Assembly: GCA_028703175.1 (NCBI GenBank)
Contig: JAQVNJ010000073.1
Coordinates: 1-29,877, forward strand
Length of the DNA stretch: 29,877 nucleotides
DNA from: JAAYCB01 sp012744395
Lineage (GTDB): Bacteria; Planctomycetota; Planctomycetia; Pirellulales; Thermoguttaceae
Direction of reading: 5' to 3'
Shown piece after piece: positions 1 through 8,751 of this stretch (its first letter is position 1; each line of letters starts with the position of its first letter). The notes under the pieces were generated by a model that was not told the origin of the DNA, did no database searches, and saw only the letters and a program-made list of their open reading frames with translations. The translations under genes were made by a program, and so were the position numbers.

Positions 1-66
1 CGCAGCCTGCTTCGCGATCAAGGCGTCACGCTGGCGGAGTTGTTCTTCGAGTTCATCAATCGTCAT
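1..66 (-). CDS. N-terminus of a truncated gene, possibly IS66-type transposase
   Basis: Only the first 22 codons lie in the window; the gene runs off the left edge. It starts with ATG at 66-64 and reads MTIDELEEQLRQRDALIAKQ, then AA. This is a charged, heptad-like helix of the kind that opens IS66 TnpC transposases and other coiled-coil proteins. There is no clear ribosome binding site. A promoter-like TTGTCG-N16-TAGATT ends only six bases before the ATG, so the transcript would be nearly leaderless. The IS66 assignment is inference from a short coiled-coil start. Any protein with an N-terminal coiled coil would look similar. Confidence 0.4.
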   Translation of the reverse strand, partial: MTIDELEEQLRQRDALIAKQAA

Positions 67-72
67 GCCGAA

Positions 73-100
73 AATCTAAACGATTCGCGGATCACGACAA
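73..100 (-). promoter_or_regulatory. Putative leaderless promoter of the left-edge gene
   Basis: On the minus strand TTGTCG (100-95) is followed after 16 bases by TAGATT (78-73). The -10 element ends six bases before the ATG at 66, so transcription would begin at or next to the start codon. The same -10 hexamer occurs before several other genes in this window. Confidence 0.35.
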
Positions 101-348
101 AGATCAGTTTTCAAAATGGACAGATACTTGCGGATTTGCGGGTAGAAGTCACGATCTGTGAGAGTGTAGCATCGATATCGGATTCTCGTCCGCTGAAGAT
201 CGGACAACGGATCGCGAAAACGCGAAAAAGACAAGTGGCCGAGGAGAGCGCGTCTGGTGGATCGTGTCTCTTGATTCCCTCCGGTTTCTTGCTTTCGCCC
301 TTTCGCGCCTATCCGGCAATTATGCTGAAGTCCCTGCGCCGGCCAGGT

Positions 349-1122
349 TCAATCGGGGCGCAGGCCCCCAAGCGCCTTGTCGCCGCGCTGGGGAATCTGG
401 TAATCGATCGTGCGGTCTTCCGACTGGACTTCGATCGCGCCGAGCTTGGGGTCCCAGAGCCAGGTCCAGCGCCGCAATTCGTCCCGCGGGAGGATCACGC
501 GGTGCATCACGCGCGTGCGTCTGTGCTTGGTCCAGCCGCCGTACTGGTAATCGTACTGCCAGATTTCGAACCGCATCGTGGCGGCCCCGGGCATTTCGCG
601 TTCGTAGCTGGTCGGTTGGTCGCGGATCAGCATCATCAGCGCCCGCACCGCCTTCTCATCTCCGCCCAGATAGAGCGGCAGGACCTTGTTCTCGTAGTGG
701 CGGGCTTTCTTGATTTGATCGAGGACCGTCTCGCGGACCGACGCGTCGGCCACCGTGGCCGAGGGTGGAAAGAAGGGATCGAATTCGAGCACCGGAGCAT
801 ACTCCCAGCCCTCGATGCGGAGGCGGTTCTCGCAGAGGATCACCAGGTCGTACTTGCCGGGCTTGAGCTTGGCGAAGACCCACGTGTCGCCGCCGGCGCG
901 GTTCGCGACCGAGTCGACCTCCGGCCGCTCGATCCGCGCTTTCGGATTGACCTGGCGCGTCGGGTTCCCGTCGAGGTCCCAGCGCTGAAATGCCCCGACC
1001 AGCGCCACCTTTTCCGACCCCGGGTCGAGGCGGATCGACAGGTCGGCGCCTGCGCACACGGACAAGGCCAGTAGCAGGCCGGCAACGCCGCCGGCCCCTT
1101 TCACACGCATCCTGTCTGCCAC
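349..1122 (-). CDS. Secreted protein of unknown function
   Basis: I do not recognise this family. The GTG at 1122-1120 is the best start because AAAGGAG lies seven bases before it; the alternative ATG at 1110 has no such site. From the GTG the protein is about 257 residues and begins with a short basic stretch and a hydrophobic segment (GLLLALSVCAGA), a Sec signal peptide. The mature part has a beta-rich first half resembling an immunoglobulin-like or carbohydrate-binding fold (inference). The second half is rich in Trp, Tyr and Arg, with a DQIKKARHYENKVLPLYLGG segment. It is the last gene of a minus-strand group, 42 bases after the glycerophosphodiesterase gene. Co-transcription suggests a role in the same extracytoplasmic process, but no activity can be assigned. 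Confidence 0.75.
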   Translation of the reverse strand: MADRMRVKGAGGVAGLLLALSVCAGADLSIRLDPGSEKVALVGAFQRWDLDGNPTRQVNPKARIERPEVDSVANRAGGDTWVFAKLKPGKYDLVILCENRLRIEGWEYAPVLEFDPFFPPSATVADASVRETVLDQIKKARHYENKVLPLYLGGDEKAVRALMMLIRDQPTSYEREMPGAATMRFEIWQYDYQYGGWTKHRRTRVMHRVILPRDELRRWTWLWDPKLGAIEVQSEDRTIDYQIPQRGDKALGGLRPD

Positions 1123-1164
1123 TGCGACTCTCCTTTGGGCGGAACGCCGCAAAAAAGGCCCCGG

Positions 1165-1995
1165 TCACTTGCCGCCGGCGGCCAACTGCTCGCGCAGCCA
1201 GCCGGGGCGATCCGTGGTGATGCCGTCGACGCCCAGCCGAGCCAACCGGATCGCAACCTGCGGTTCGTTGACCGTCCAGACGTACAATCCCAGCCCCGCC
1301 GCGCGGAGCTGCTCGATGAAGTCCGGCCCCAGATCGCTGTCGTATCTCAGGTCGAGGCCGTCGAGGCCCGCCGCGCGGCACCTGGCGAGCAGCTCTGCCG
1401 GACGATCGCTGACCTTGCCCGTCTCCTTGTCGACCTTGGGCGTGGTCCCGTAGAGCCAGTAGGCCTTGACGCGGGGCATCCGTTTCTTCGCCGCGGTGAT
1501 CACGCCGAAGTCGAAGGCGATCAAGACGACCTGCCGCGGCGACTTGCCCGATTCCGCCAGGACCCGCTCCAGGTGCGGCAGGACCTCCGCGCCGCACTTG
1601 ATCTCGATGAACAGCCGCTTTCCGGGCGGCACGACCTCGAGCACCTCTTCGAGGACCGGCAGGCGCTCGCCGGCAAACGGCTCCCCTTTCCAACGCCCGG
1701 CGTCGAGCGTCTTCAGTTCGGCCAGCGATCGGTCGGCAATCACCCAGTCCGTGCCCGTGGTCCGCTTGGTGGTCTTGTCGTGAAGCGCGACGATCCGCTG
1801 GTCTTTGCTCAGCCAGATGTCGACCTCGGCCGCGTCGGCCCCTTGCTCCCAAGCCAGGCGGAAGGCGGCGAGGGTGTTTTCCGGGGCATCGTGCGAAGCA
1901 CCGCGGTGGCCGATGATTTCGACCGCCCGAGCGGCGCAGGGGGCGAACATGGCGGCAACCGCCAGGAGCATGATAAATGGTTTGGGGCTGGACAT
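1165..1995 (-). CDS. Secreted glycerophosphodiester phosphodiesterase
   Basis: This is a GlpQ/UgpQ-type enzyme that hydrolyses glycerophosphodiesters to glycerol-3-phosphate and an alcohol. The 276-residue protein starts with a Sec signal peptide (hydrophobic residues 7-23, ending near ARA). The TIM-barrel active-site signature is intact: HRG at 30-32, ENT at 39-41, the metal-binding E57 and D59 in EVDIWLSKD, H72 in LHD, and the FIEIK strand with E129 and K131. The C-terminal GLYVWTVNE and DGITTDRP motifs also fit the family, and the length is normal. It follows the Gfo/Idh gene by 66 bases and precedes the unknown secreted gene by 42, so the three probably share a transcript. Export implies a periplasmic role in scavenging phospholipid-derived or teichoic-type phosphodiesters. 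The exact substrate cannot be read from sequence. Confidence 0.93.
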   Translation of the reverse strand: MSSPKPFIMLLAVAAMFAPCAARAVEIIGHRGASHDAPENTLAAFRLAWEQGADAAEVDIWLSKDQRIVALHDKTTKRTTGTDWVIADRSLAELKTLDAGRWKGEPFAGERLPVLEEVLEVVPPGKRLFIEIKCGAEVLPHLERVLAESGKSPRQVVLIAFDFGVITAAKKRMPRVKAYWLYGTTPKVDKETGKVSDRPAELLARCRAAGLDGLDLRYDSDLGPDFIEQLRAAGLGLYVWTVNEPQVAIRLARLGVDGITTDRPGWLREQLAAGGK

Positions 1996-2061
1996 TTGAT
2001 GCGTTGCTCCGTCTGCGTGTTGTGGTGTAGAATATGCAACCAGCTCGTCGCGGGGTTGCGG

Positions 2062-3381
2062 TCAAAGGGCCCAGCCCTCGCGGTAGGCCTTGTGGATGAA
2101 GCGGTCGGCCTCGGGGCAGTTGACGGCCTTGAGGTTCGCCGCGTCCCACTGGAGCTTCTTGCCGGTCTTCAGGGCCACGTTGCAGAGCAGGGCGGCCTCG
2201 GTCAGGGCGCCGGCGTAATCGAAGTTGCAGGTCGTCGGACCGCCGGTCTTGCACGCCTGGATCCATTCCGCATGATGGCCGATCGAGTCGGGAATCGAGG
2301 CCGGCGGCCGCTGGTAGTCCTTGAATTTGTCCTCGGGCAGAAGCTGATGCTTGCCGTAGTCGGAGATCAGCATCCCTTCGGCCCCGACGAACAGGACCGC
2401 GCTTCCATAGGTGGGAATGCCCTTTTCCTTGACCCAGGCCGGGTGCGCGCCGCCATGATACCAGGTGAGCGTCACCGGCGGCAGGTCCCCGCGAGCCGGG
2501 TAATCCTGGTGCGCGATCGTCCAGAGCGCGGTGCTTTCCGGGTGGACCGGCCCCTCGGCCTCGACGGAAAGCGGATGCCGCAGCTCCAGCGCCCAGAAGG
2601 CCAGGTCGCAGTAGTGGCAGAAGAAATCACCCAGCGAGCCGTTGCCGAACGCCCACCAGTAGCGCCAGTGGAATGGCACGTACCTGTCATGATACGGTCG
2701 GAAGGACGCCGGCCCGAGCCAGAGGTCCCAGTCGAGCGTGTCGGGCACGGCGGGCGTTTCCTTGGGGGCGTCCGGCTGCTTGACATCGACCGGTTTGGGC
2801 GGCCCGTCGAATTTCGCCCCCAGCCAGACGTGGACCTCTCGGATCGGGCCGATCGCGCCCGCACGGACAAGCTCGACAACGCGGCGGTAATTCGCTCCGG
2901 CATGAATCTGCGTGCCCATCTGCGTGGCCCGCTTGTTTTCGTTGGCGATCTGGGCCAGGACGCGGGCTTCGCGGACCGTGTGCGTCAGCGGCTTCTCGCA
3001 GTAGCAGTGCTTGCCCATCCGCATCGCCATCGCGGAGGCCGGCGCGTGGACATGATCGGGCGTACCCACCACGACGGCGTCGATCTGGCCGTCCATCTCC
3101 TCGAGCATCTTGCGGAAGTCGCGATACCTCTTGGCCTTGGGGAACTTCTTCACCGTCGCCTCGCAGCGCCGGTCGTCGACGTCGCAGAGGGCCACGATAT
3201 CCTCGCTGGCGCAGTTGCCGATGTCCCAACCACCCTGCCCTCCCACGCCAATCCCGGCAATCGAGAGTTTCTCGTTTGGGGACTTGTCTTGCGCGATTGC
3301 CGGCAAGGCCAAGGTAGACAGCCCGGCGGCGGCCGATATGCCGAGCATTTCGCGGCGATGGAGGCGACGGATCGAACGCAT
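2062..3381 (-). CDS. Tat-exported Gfo/Idh/MocA family oxidoreductase
   Basis: This 439-residue NAD(P)-dependent sugar or polyol oxidoreductase has a twin-arginine signal (HRREMLG at residues 8-14, then a hydrophobic stretch ending ALPAIA). The Rossmann fold begins with GIGVGGQG at 43-50. The acidic strand end ALCDVDD and the family motif EKP at 129-131 are present. The C-terminal half carries the DWDLWLGPA and HWRYWWAFGNG segments seen in Tat-exported planctomycete and Bacteroidetes members, some of which are glycosidase-like (GH109) rather than dehydrogenases. AGGAG lies eight bases before the ATG, and a strong promoter lies about 110 bases upstream. It is the first gene of a three-gene unit with the glycerophosphodiesterase and a secreted unknown. 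Whether it acts as a dehydrogenase or as an NAD-dependent glycosidase is undecided. Confidence 0.92.
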   Translation of the reverse strand: MRSIRRLHRREMLGISAAAGLSTLALPAIAQDKSPNEKLSIAGIGVGGQGGWDIGNCASEDIVALCDVDDRRCEATVKKFPKAKRYRDFRKMLEEMDGQIDAVVVGTPDHVHAPASAMAMRMGKHCYCEKPLTHTVREARVLAQIANENKRATQMGTQIHAGANYRRVVELVRAGAIGPIREVHVWLGAKFDGPPKPVDVKQPDAPKETPAVPDTLDWDLWLGPASFRPYHDRYVPFHWRYWWAFGNGSLGDFFCHYCDLAFWALELRHPLSVEAEGPVHPESTALWTIAHQDYPARGDLPPVTLTWYHGGAHPAWVKEKGIPTYGSAVLFVGAEGMLISDYGKHQLLPEDKFKDYQRPPASIPDSIGHHAEWIQACKTGGPTTCNFDYAGALTEAALLCNVALKTGKKLQWDAANLKAVNCPEADRFIHKAYREGWAL

Positions 3382-3495
3382 GATGGCTTCTCCTCGAGCG
3401 GGGGTTGAGACAGCCCAGCGCGTCGGCGGTTCCCGCGGCGCCGCTGGTTTGAGGCGCGGTCGGCGTTTGAGCCTCAGCCAACCGGCACTGCCGCG

Positions 3496-3524
3496 AGTCT
3501 AAATCGCCGCGCCGCGCCAGTCAA
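3496..3524 (-). promoter_or_regulatory. Promoter of the Gfo/Idh-phosphodiesterase unit
   Basis: On the minus strand TTGACT (3524-3519) and TAGACT (3501-3496) are separated by 17 bases. The expected start is near 3489, giving a leader of about 110 bases before the ATG at 3381. It sits in the 190-base gap after the rhamnosidase gene, so the three downstream genes can be transcribed independently of it. Confidence 0.5.
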
Positions 3525-3571
3525 GCCGATGCACGGCGCGCTGGGCGGAACCGGCCTTCGCGCACGCCCGT

Positions 3572-5965
3572 TCACGGCGCCGAGCCCGAGCCAAGCGGCA
3601 CGAGCGTCTTTCCCGTGTGGTTCTGAACTGCGACTCGGTAGCCGGAAGGCGCGTCGAGGCGGTAGGCGAACTGGTCGCCGGCCTTCTTCCACTGGACCGC
3701 GATGGGGCCGTCGGGCGTCGGGATTGAGCCTTTGCACCAGTCCAGCTCGAGCCTGGCGAAGCGGAGTTCGAGCGATTTGCCGATCGTGTCGACGCGCCAA
3801 AGACCGAGCACGTCGCGGATCAGTACGCGGGCGGCATGCGAGGCGAAGCCGTGGTTGCAACTGGCGTGCGGCGCGTCGAATTCCCAGAGCGTGCCCGTCC
3901 GCTCGGCCATGTAGAGCCAGTAGCCGATCACCTCGTCGAGGATCTGCTGGTTTCGCCGATCCCGCGAGAGCAGTTCGAAACGGAGCTGGTTGCCGATGAA
4001 CGCGTTCGCCGGATGGACCTCGGGAAAAGCATTCGCCCGCTTCCGCTGCGGGCCGAAATCGGTGACCAGCGTCTTCCAGAGCTGGCCGTGCGACTCGCGC
4101 GTGGCGACGTCGAAGAAGAACGCAAAATACTGGCAGACTTCCGTGCGGTTGGCGGTCACCTGGAGCTGGCCGTCCTTGCGGACGGCGTTGTCCACGAAGA
4201 ACTCGCCGTCGAACGATTGCCGCCGAACGGCCTGGCGGACGCCTTCGGCCTTCGCTGCGAGATCCGGCAGGCGATAGAGCCGGGCGGCGGCGCTGAGCAT
4301 GCCGGCGTAGAGCATGTTCGACGGATAGTTGACGTCCTGCACGAACGCGTTCGCCTTGGACCATTCGACGAAGACCCAGCTGGGCAGCTTCTCCAGGAGA
4401 CCGTCGGAATTCTCGAACTGCTTGAAGAAATCGAGCAGTTTGAGCACGCGTGGACGGAGCGCGTCCACCAATTGGCGGTCGCCGCTGCGGGCCGCGTATT
4501 CCTCAAGCTCCAGAACGAACCACATCGCCCAGTTGGGGATGAATTGGCCGTTGTAGTGGTCGCTCGGATAGCACATCGGGATCATCCCGTCGGGCAGGTG
4601 CTGGAACCTCTCCGGGCGCTGGAAGTTTTCCAGGAAGTTTTTCTCCACCGAGGTATCGCCGCACAGGTCGGCGGCGACGCGCGCCGTGAAGAAGCTGTCG
4701 CAGAGCCAGCCGGCGCGCTCGCGCGACGGGCAGTCCATGAAGACATCCGTGGCGTTCTGCCGGAAGGTTTCCCGCGCCGCCTCGAAGATGCGGTTGAACC
4801 GCTCGTCGCTGGCGGCGAACGTGGCCCGCGCCGCGTCGGGATTCGCCAGCTCGCGGAGGTAGCAGTCGCTGATCTGGCAGTCGCCCTCCAGGACGATCAG
4901 CTTCAGGTAGCGGAGCGTGTATGGCTCGAACGACTCGACGGCATAGGCGCCCGGCTCCAACTCGTAGAGAACGACGTTCACGCAGGAGAGGCGTTTGAAG
5001 TCCACGTCGCCCTCGGTGAGGATTTCGTCAAATGTCGCGAACAGCCGCGTCTTCTCGCGGGCGGTGATCTTCGCGCCGATGAAGCCGCTCAAGTTCACGC
5101 CGAAATCGAGTGTGCGATACGTGTTGGCCTTGAGCGAGAAGGGCATCGCGGCCGCGGCCGGCCGCGCCGCGACGTTCTTCACCGCCTGCAACTCGATGGA
5201 TGGAATCGTGGCCAGCTCCGCCTCGGGAAAACCCGCCAGATGCGGCCCGATCCCGGTCAGCGAACGGTCCTTCCAGACCGTTTGCGGCAGATCGCTCTTG
5301 GCGACCTCGCCCTCGGCGGTGTGCGCCACGGGGCGCCGCACCTCGAAGGTCGGATACGGCACGCGGCGCGGCGCGAGCGGCTTGGCGGCGGCGACCGCGC
5401 AGCGGGCCGCCTCGGCCGGCGGACCTGGCAGCCGCCAGACCTCGGAGAATGGGCGCTGGAAGCTATAGCGCTGCACTTTCTGCACCCGGTCGCGGCGAAT
5501 CCAAGCGTTGAAGCCCTCCGCGCCGGTGGCCGCGATGATCTTTCCGGCGGCGATCATCTCGGCCTGGAGAAACGACGGCTGGTCGAGCAGGTAGAAGCTG
5601 TTGGCGTTGTAGCCGGCGACCTCGATCGCCACGTGGTTACGGCCGGCCTGGAGCTGCGGCGTGATTTCCCATTCATCGACGCGGTAAAACCCGTGCCCCG
5701 CCCTGGCCGGCCCATGCCCGGCAAACCGGCCGTTGACGAACAACCGGTAGAGCGAGGAGGCCGCAATGCGGAGCGCGACCGGCCCCGCCGCGGGTTGGTC
5801 GAATTCAGCGCGGAACTCGACCAACATGTTGCGTTCGGTTTCTCTCCCTTGCGGCCAGACCGGGCGCGCGGCCTGAAAAGCGGGCGCCGACGCGCCGGCA
5901 TACGCTCGTTGCGCCAGCGGAAGGCCGGCCACCAGAAGGCCCAGCAGGGCTGCAATCCTGTTCAT
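3572..5965 (-). CDS. Secreted GH78-like alpha-L-rhamnosidase
   Basis: This 797-residue protein has a Sec signal peptide (residues 5-23, ending AYA). An N-terminal beta-sandwich follows, with the typical LFVNGR and GHGP segments of GH78 accessory domains (about 45-180). An (alpha/alpha)6 catalytic barrel (about 380-700) and a C-terminal beta-sandwich complete it. The GH78 signature is present as DCPSRERAGWLCD at 411-423. D411, E416 and D423 line up with the catalytic-site Asp, Glu and Asp known in bacterial rhamnosidases. The more usual GWTGD is GWLCD here, which may affect the substrate. The enzyme would release L-rhamnose from polysaccharides outside the cytoplasm. It lies 48 bases downstream of the PKD/TPR gene and is probably co-transcribed with it. 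Family assignment is firm; rhamnose specificity is inferred. Confidence 0.85.
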   Translation of the reverse strand: MNRIAALLGLLVAGLPLAQRAYAGASAPAFQAARPVWPQGRETERNMLVEFRAEFDQPAAGPVALRIAASSLYRLFVNGRFAGHGPARAGHGFYRVDEWEITPQLQAGRNHVAIEVAGYNANSFYLLDQPSFLQAEMIAAGKIIAATGAEGFNAWIRRDRVQKVQRYSFQRPFSEVWRLPGPPAEAARCAVAAAKPLAPRRVPYPTFEVRRPVAHTAEGEVAKSDLPQTVWKDRSLTGIGPHLAGFPEAELATIPSIELQAVKNVAARPAAAAMPFSLKANTYRTLDFGVNLSGFIGAKITAREKTRLFATFDEILTEGDVDFKRLSCVNVVLYELEPGAYAVESFEPYTLRYLKLIVLEGDCQISDCYLRELANPDAARATFAASDERFNRIFEAARETFRQNATDVFMDCPSRERAGWLCDSFFTARVAADLCGDTSVEKNFLENFQRPERFQHLPDGMIPMCYPSDHYNGQFIPNWAMWFVLELEEYAARSGDRQLVDALRPRVLKLLDFFKQFENSDGLLEKLPSWVFVEWSKANAFVQDVNYPSNMLYAGMLSAAARLYRLPDLAAKAEGVRQAVRRQSFDGEFFVDNAVRKDGQLQVTANRTEVCQYFAFFFDVATRESHGQLWKTLVTDFGPQRKRANAFPEVHPANAFIGNQLRFELLSRDRRNQQILDEVIGYWLYMAERTGTLWEFDAPHASCNHGFASHAARVLIRDVLGLWRVDTIGKSLELRFARLELDWCKGSIPTPDGPIAVQWKKAGDQFAYRLDAPSGYRVAVQNHTGKTLVPLGSGSAP

Positions 5966-6013
5966 CGTTGTGGGCTCGCTCAGGTCGGGTTTGTTGATTG
6001 TCTGCCGGGTCTG

Positions 6014-8254
6014 CTAGGGTGGCGACTCGATTCGGGCGATTATCTCCTTGGCCTCCGCGACGAGCGGGCTGCCCGGGTAGTCGCGCACCAGGGCGTGGAG
6101 CGTGGCCAGCGCGCGGTCGCGGCGGCCGAGTTTCTCTTCGCACTCGGCCGCCAGCAGGAGGAGTTGATCGGCGTAAGCCGAAGCCGGGTTGACGGCCAGG
6201 AGCTGCTCGCTCTGCGCGACGGCCGCGGCGTGATTCTCTCGGCCGGCCCAATAGCGGGCGAACAGCAGGTGCAGGTAGCCGCGGATCTTCTCCGTGGGAA
6301 ACTCCTCCTGCCAGGCGCGAAGCTCCCTCGCCGCCCGAGCGTAATCGCCCTGGATCAGGAACTGTTCCGTCGAACGGCTATAGGCGCCCTGCCAGGCAAT
6401 CTGTTCGACATGGGGCCGCGGCGAGGCCAGCACCCGTTCCGCTTTGATGTAGGCTTGGCGGGCCTGGGCGCCGTCGCCGGTGGCCGCATGGTAGTCGCCC
6501 CAGACCCGCTTGACCCGCGCGATCAACGCGCCGGTCTGCGCCTGGCCGAGGACGTTGGCGGCCGACTCCAGCAGCGGCCTGGCCCCTTGCGGGTTGAGAA
6601 GGTCGTTCAGCGCGATGTCGGCGGCCCGTAATTGGCACTCGGCGCGGTACTCGGGCCGGGCAATCTTGCGCGACGCGGCCGACCAGATCTGCCCGGCCAG
6701 CAGCGATTCGCCGAGTTGGTCCCGGGCGGCCGGTCCGACAATCTGGGCGAGCTTGAACAGCTCTGCGTCGCCCGCGGCGGCCGATTCGCCCAGCAGAGCC
6801 GCCTTGCCGGCAGCCACCGCGCGGGCCAGATAGCCGCGGCTCCGCGCGGCCCGGGCCTCGGGCGTCTCCGCCGCCGCTTGGGCATTCCCCGGCGGCTCCT
6901 CCCCGGCTTTCGGCTCGGCGATCTGCTCGGCAAGCTGCTCGGCAAGCTGCTCGGCCTTCCAGAGGAAGGCGAGGATCAACTGGCGGAGCGATGCGGCGTC
7001 GAGTTTCTCGGGGGCATAGCTCTCCACGATCGGCAGGTACTTGTCCAGATCGTCGACTTCCTTGGGCCGCTCGAGGTTCGGCTCGTCGATGTGCAGCTGG
7101 TGCGTGATGTCGACGCGTTTAACCCCTCGCTGGATCGACAGCTTGACCGAGTACAGCCCGGGACGAAGATAGACATGCACGGGGTTCGGCAACTCGCTCG
7201 TCTGGCCGTCGCCGAACTCCCAGAGGAGCTTTGATTTCGTCAAGAGGGCGGCCGCGGAGGCATTCTGAAACTCCACGCCGACGAGGTGTTGCGGATTGTC
7301 GGGCAGCGGCACGCTGCCTCGGATCATGTAGGTGAAATTGGGGACCAGTTTCTCCTGGCGGGTCTCGGCCGGCTGGGCCGGCAGATGGGCCACGGCGTCC
7401 GCCCGGAAGACCGCGGGCGGAATCGGCCCCGGCGCCGGTTTGCCGCTGCCGGGGTTGGTCTCCCAGGCCGCGACCATTGTCGCCGACGGTCCGCTGGCGG
7501 CGTGGTAGTACTCGAACGTGTGCCGCCCGGCGCTGAGTTCGACCTCCTTGCGGTTGCCGGGAAGGGCGCGGCGCTCGGGCCCGTGCCGGCCCGGCGCGGC
7601 GACAACCAACTCGCCGTCGATCAGCAGGAAGCTGCAATCTTCACTTGAAGTGAAGAAACCATAGCGGCCCTGCGCGGCGAGCTCGAACGTGCCCGAGTAG
7701 CGGCTCAGAAACGGCGGATTGCCCAACAGGAACGGATTGCCGGCGTGCCGGACCGCGTCGACGTAGTCGCTGCCGATCGGCTCGGAACTCTCAAACGCCT
7801 GCTTGACCGATTCGAAGCTGTTCAGGTTGCACTGGCGGTACTGCCGCGCTTCCAGCAGCAGCCCGTCGGTCCGCGTCCACGGGGGAACGTCGTCCGGCTT
7901 GGGAGGCTTCCCGCCATAGAACACGAAATACTCTCGCTGGCGGGGGTCCGTTTCGAAGGCCACGCGGCAGAAATCACCGGGGCCCAACTGGAGCACGCGC
8001 GTCGGCTGCGGCCGGCGGTCGGCGGTCAACGCCAGCACGTTGACGCCGTCCCGGTCGATCTGGCCGTGGTGGTGGAATTCGGTCACGGCGATCGCGGGGC
8101 TCTTGTCCTCGGGCAAGACCACGCGGCGAACCGCCTCGAACTCGGTCCCCGCGTGCCGGTACGTCTGGGCGACGGCCGGCGCCGGCGCGACTCCGCTCAA
8201 GAACAATCCGGCAACGACCGCCAATCGAACGATTCTCGCAGGCAAGATGGGCAT
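6014..8254 (-). CDS. Secreted PA14-like/PKD/TPR protein
   Basis: This 746-residue exported protein has a Sec signal peptide (residues 9-30, ending AVAQ). About 185-290 resembles a PA14-type beta-barrel carbohydrate-binding domain (YSGTFELAAQGRYGF, then a DGELVV turn). About 325-390 is a PKD domain with the hallmark WEFGDG at 345-350 and VYLRPGLYSVKLSI. A helical linker with LAEQ repeats (about 435-446) leads to TPR-like repeats at about 530-740, ending in DYPGSPLVAEAKEIIARI. There is no catalytic motif, so it is probably a surface binding or scaffolding protein. It is the first gene of the minus-strand block, has its own promoter at 8322-8350, and precedes the rhamnosidase gene by 48 bases. 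A role in presenting glycan to that enzyme is inference from position. Confidence 0.8.
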   Translation of the reverse strand: MPILPARIVRLAVVAGLFLSGVAPAPAVAQTYRHAGTEFEAVRRVVLPEDKSPAIAVTEFHHHGQIDRDGVNVLALTADRRPQPTRVLQLGPGDFCRVAFETDPRQREYFVFYGGKPPKPDDVPPWTRTDGLLLEARQYRQCNLNSFESVKQAFESSEPIGSDYVDAVRHAGNPFLLGNPPFLSRYSGTFELAAQGRYGFFTSSEDCSFLLIDGELVVAAPGRHGPERRALPGNRKEVELSAGRHTFEYYHAASGPSATMVAAWETNPGSGKPAPGPIPPAVFRADAVAHLPAQPAETRQEKLVPNFTYMIRGSVPLPDNPQHLVGVEFQNASAAALLTKSKLLWEFGDGQTSELPNPVHVYLRPGLYSVKLSIQRGVKRVDITHQLHIDEPNLERPKEVDDLDKYLPIVESYAPEKLDAASLRQLILAFLWKAEQLAEQLAEQIAEPKAGEEPPGNAQAAAETPEARAARSRGYLARAVAAGKAALLGESAAAGDAELFKLAQIVGPAARDQLGESLLAGQIWSAASRKIARPEYRAECQLRAADIALNDLLNPQGARPLLESAANVLGQAQTGALIARVKRVWGDYHAATGDGAQARQAYIKAERVLASPRPHVEQIAWQGAYSRSTEQFLIQGDYARAARELRAWQEEFPTEKIRGYLHLLFARYWAGRENHAAAVAQSEQLLAVNPASAYADQLLLLAAECEEKLGRRDRALATLHALVRDYPGSPLVAEAKEIIARIESPP
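6923..6954. repeat. Short 12-base tandem repeat inside the PKD/TPR gene
   Basis: The 12-base unit CTGCTCGGCAAG is repeated twice, followed by a partial third copy of eight bases. On the coding (minus) strand it encodes the LAEQ-LAEQ helix. It keeps the reading frame and probably arose by slippage. Confidence 0.8.
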
Positions 8255-8751
8255 CTTCTCTTCCGGATCGCCCCAGGTCCGCCAAGATCACTCGGACTCG
8301 GCATGTAGTCTCTAAGAGAATAATCTAGATGCCCGGCGGCTTTCTGGCAACAATCGCGACTCCTGCGGGACAGCCGTTCCCCCCCTCCACGCCGGCCGGG
8401 AGAAGAAGAGGCCGCCCCAGCGCTTCATGCAGCCCCCCGTTGGGTCATGCCGCCGCGTTGCCCGCCGCCAGGATTGCAGCACCGTGAATGATTCGCTTGC
8501 CCGCAAAAACCGCAGAATCACGCTTGCTCAACCCCGATCGGCACGATCCGGCGGCATTTCGTCTTGGGCCGGCCTGGTTGGCGGGACGCGGCGGCGGCGG
8601 AGGAAGCTATTTCTAAGAAGAGACCTGCAACCGCCAACTCGCCCCGCGGCGGACGGGATTCGCCTGGAGGCTCCCGCCTCTGGCGTGTGATCGGGTCCGG
8701 CCGATCGCCGGCGCCTGGCAGTTGCCCCGCCCGACCTGGAGAGCACGCCCC
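8255..8751. other. Divergent intergenic region of 497 bases
   Basis: This region separates the PKD/TPR gene (minus) from the HAMP-like gene (plus). The left part holds the minus-strand promoter at 8322-8350. I see no convincing promoter, RNA gene or conserved reading frame in the rest, and no obvious -35/-10 pair facing the plus-strand gene. Confidence 0.6.
8322..8350 (-). promoter_or_regulatory. Promoter of the PKD/TPR gene
   Basis: On the minus strand TTGCCA (8350-8345) and TAGATT (8327-8322) are separated by 17 bases. The expected start is near 8315, about 60 bases before the ATG at 8254. It can drive the PKD/TPR and rhamnosidase genes. Confidence 0.45.

Noticed and set aside
3836..6631. 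A 931-codon open frame on the plus strand
   Set aside because: It lies antisense to the rhamnosidase and PKD/TPR genes, whose motifs are clear. Long antisense frames are common in GC-rich DNA, and its translation shows no recognisable domain.
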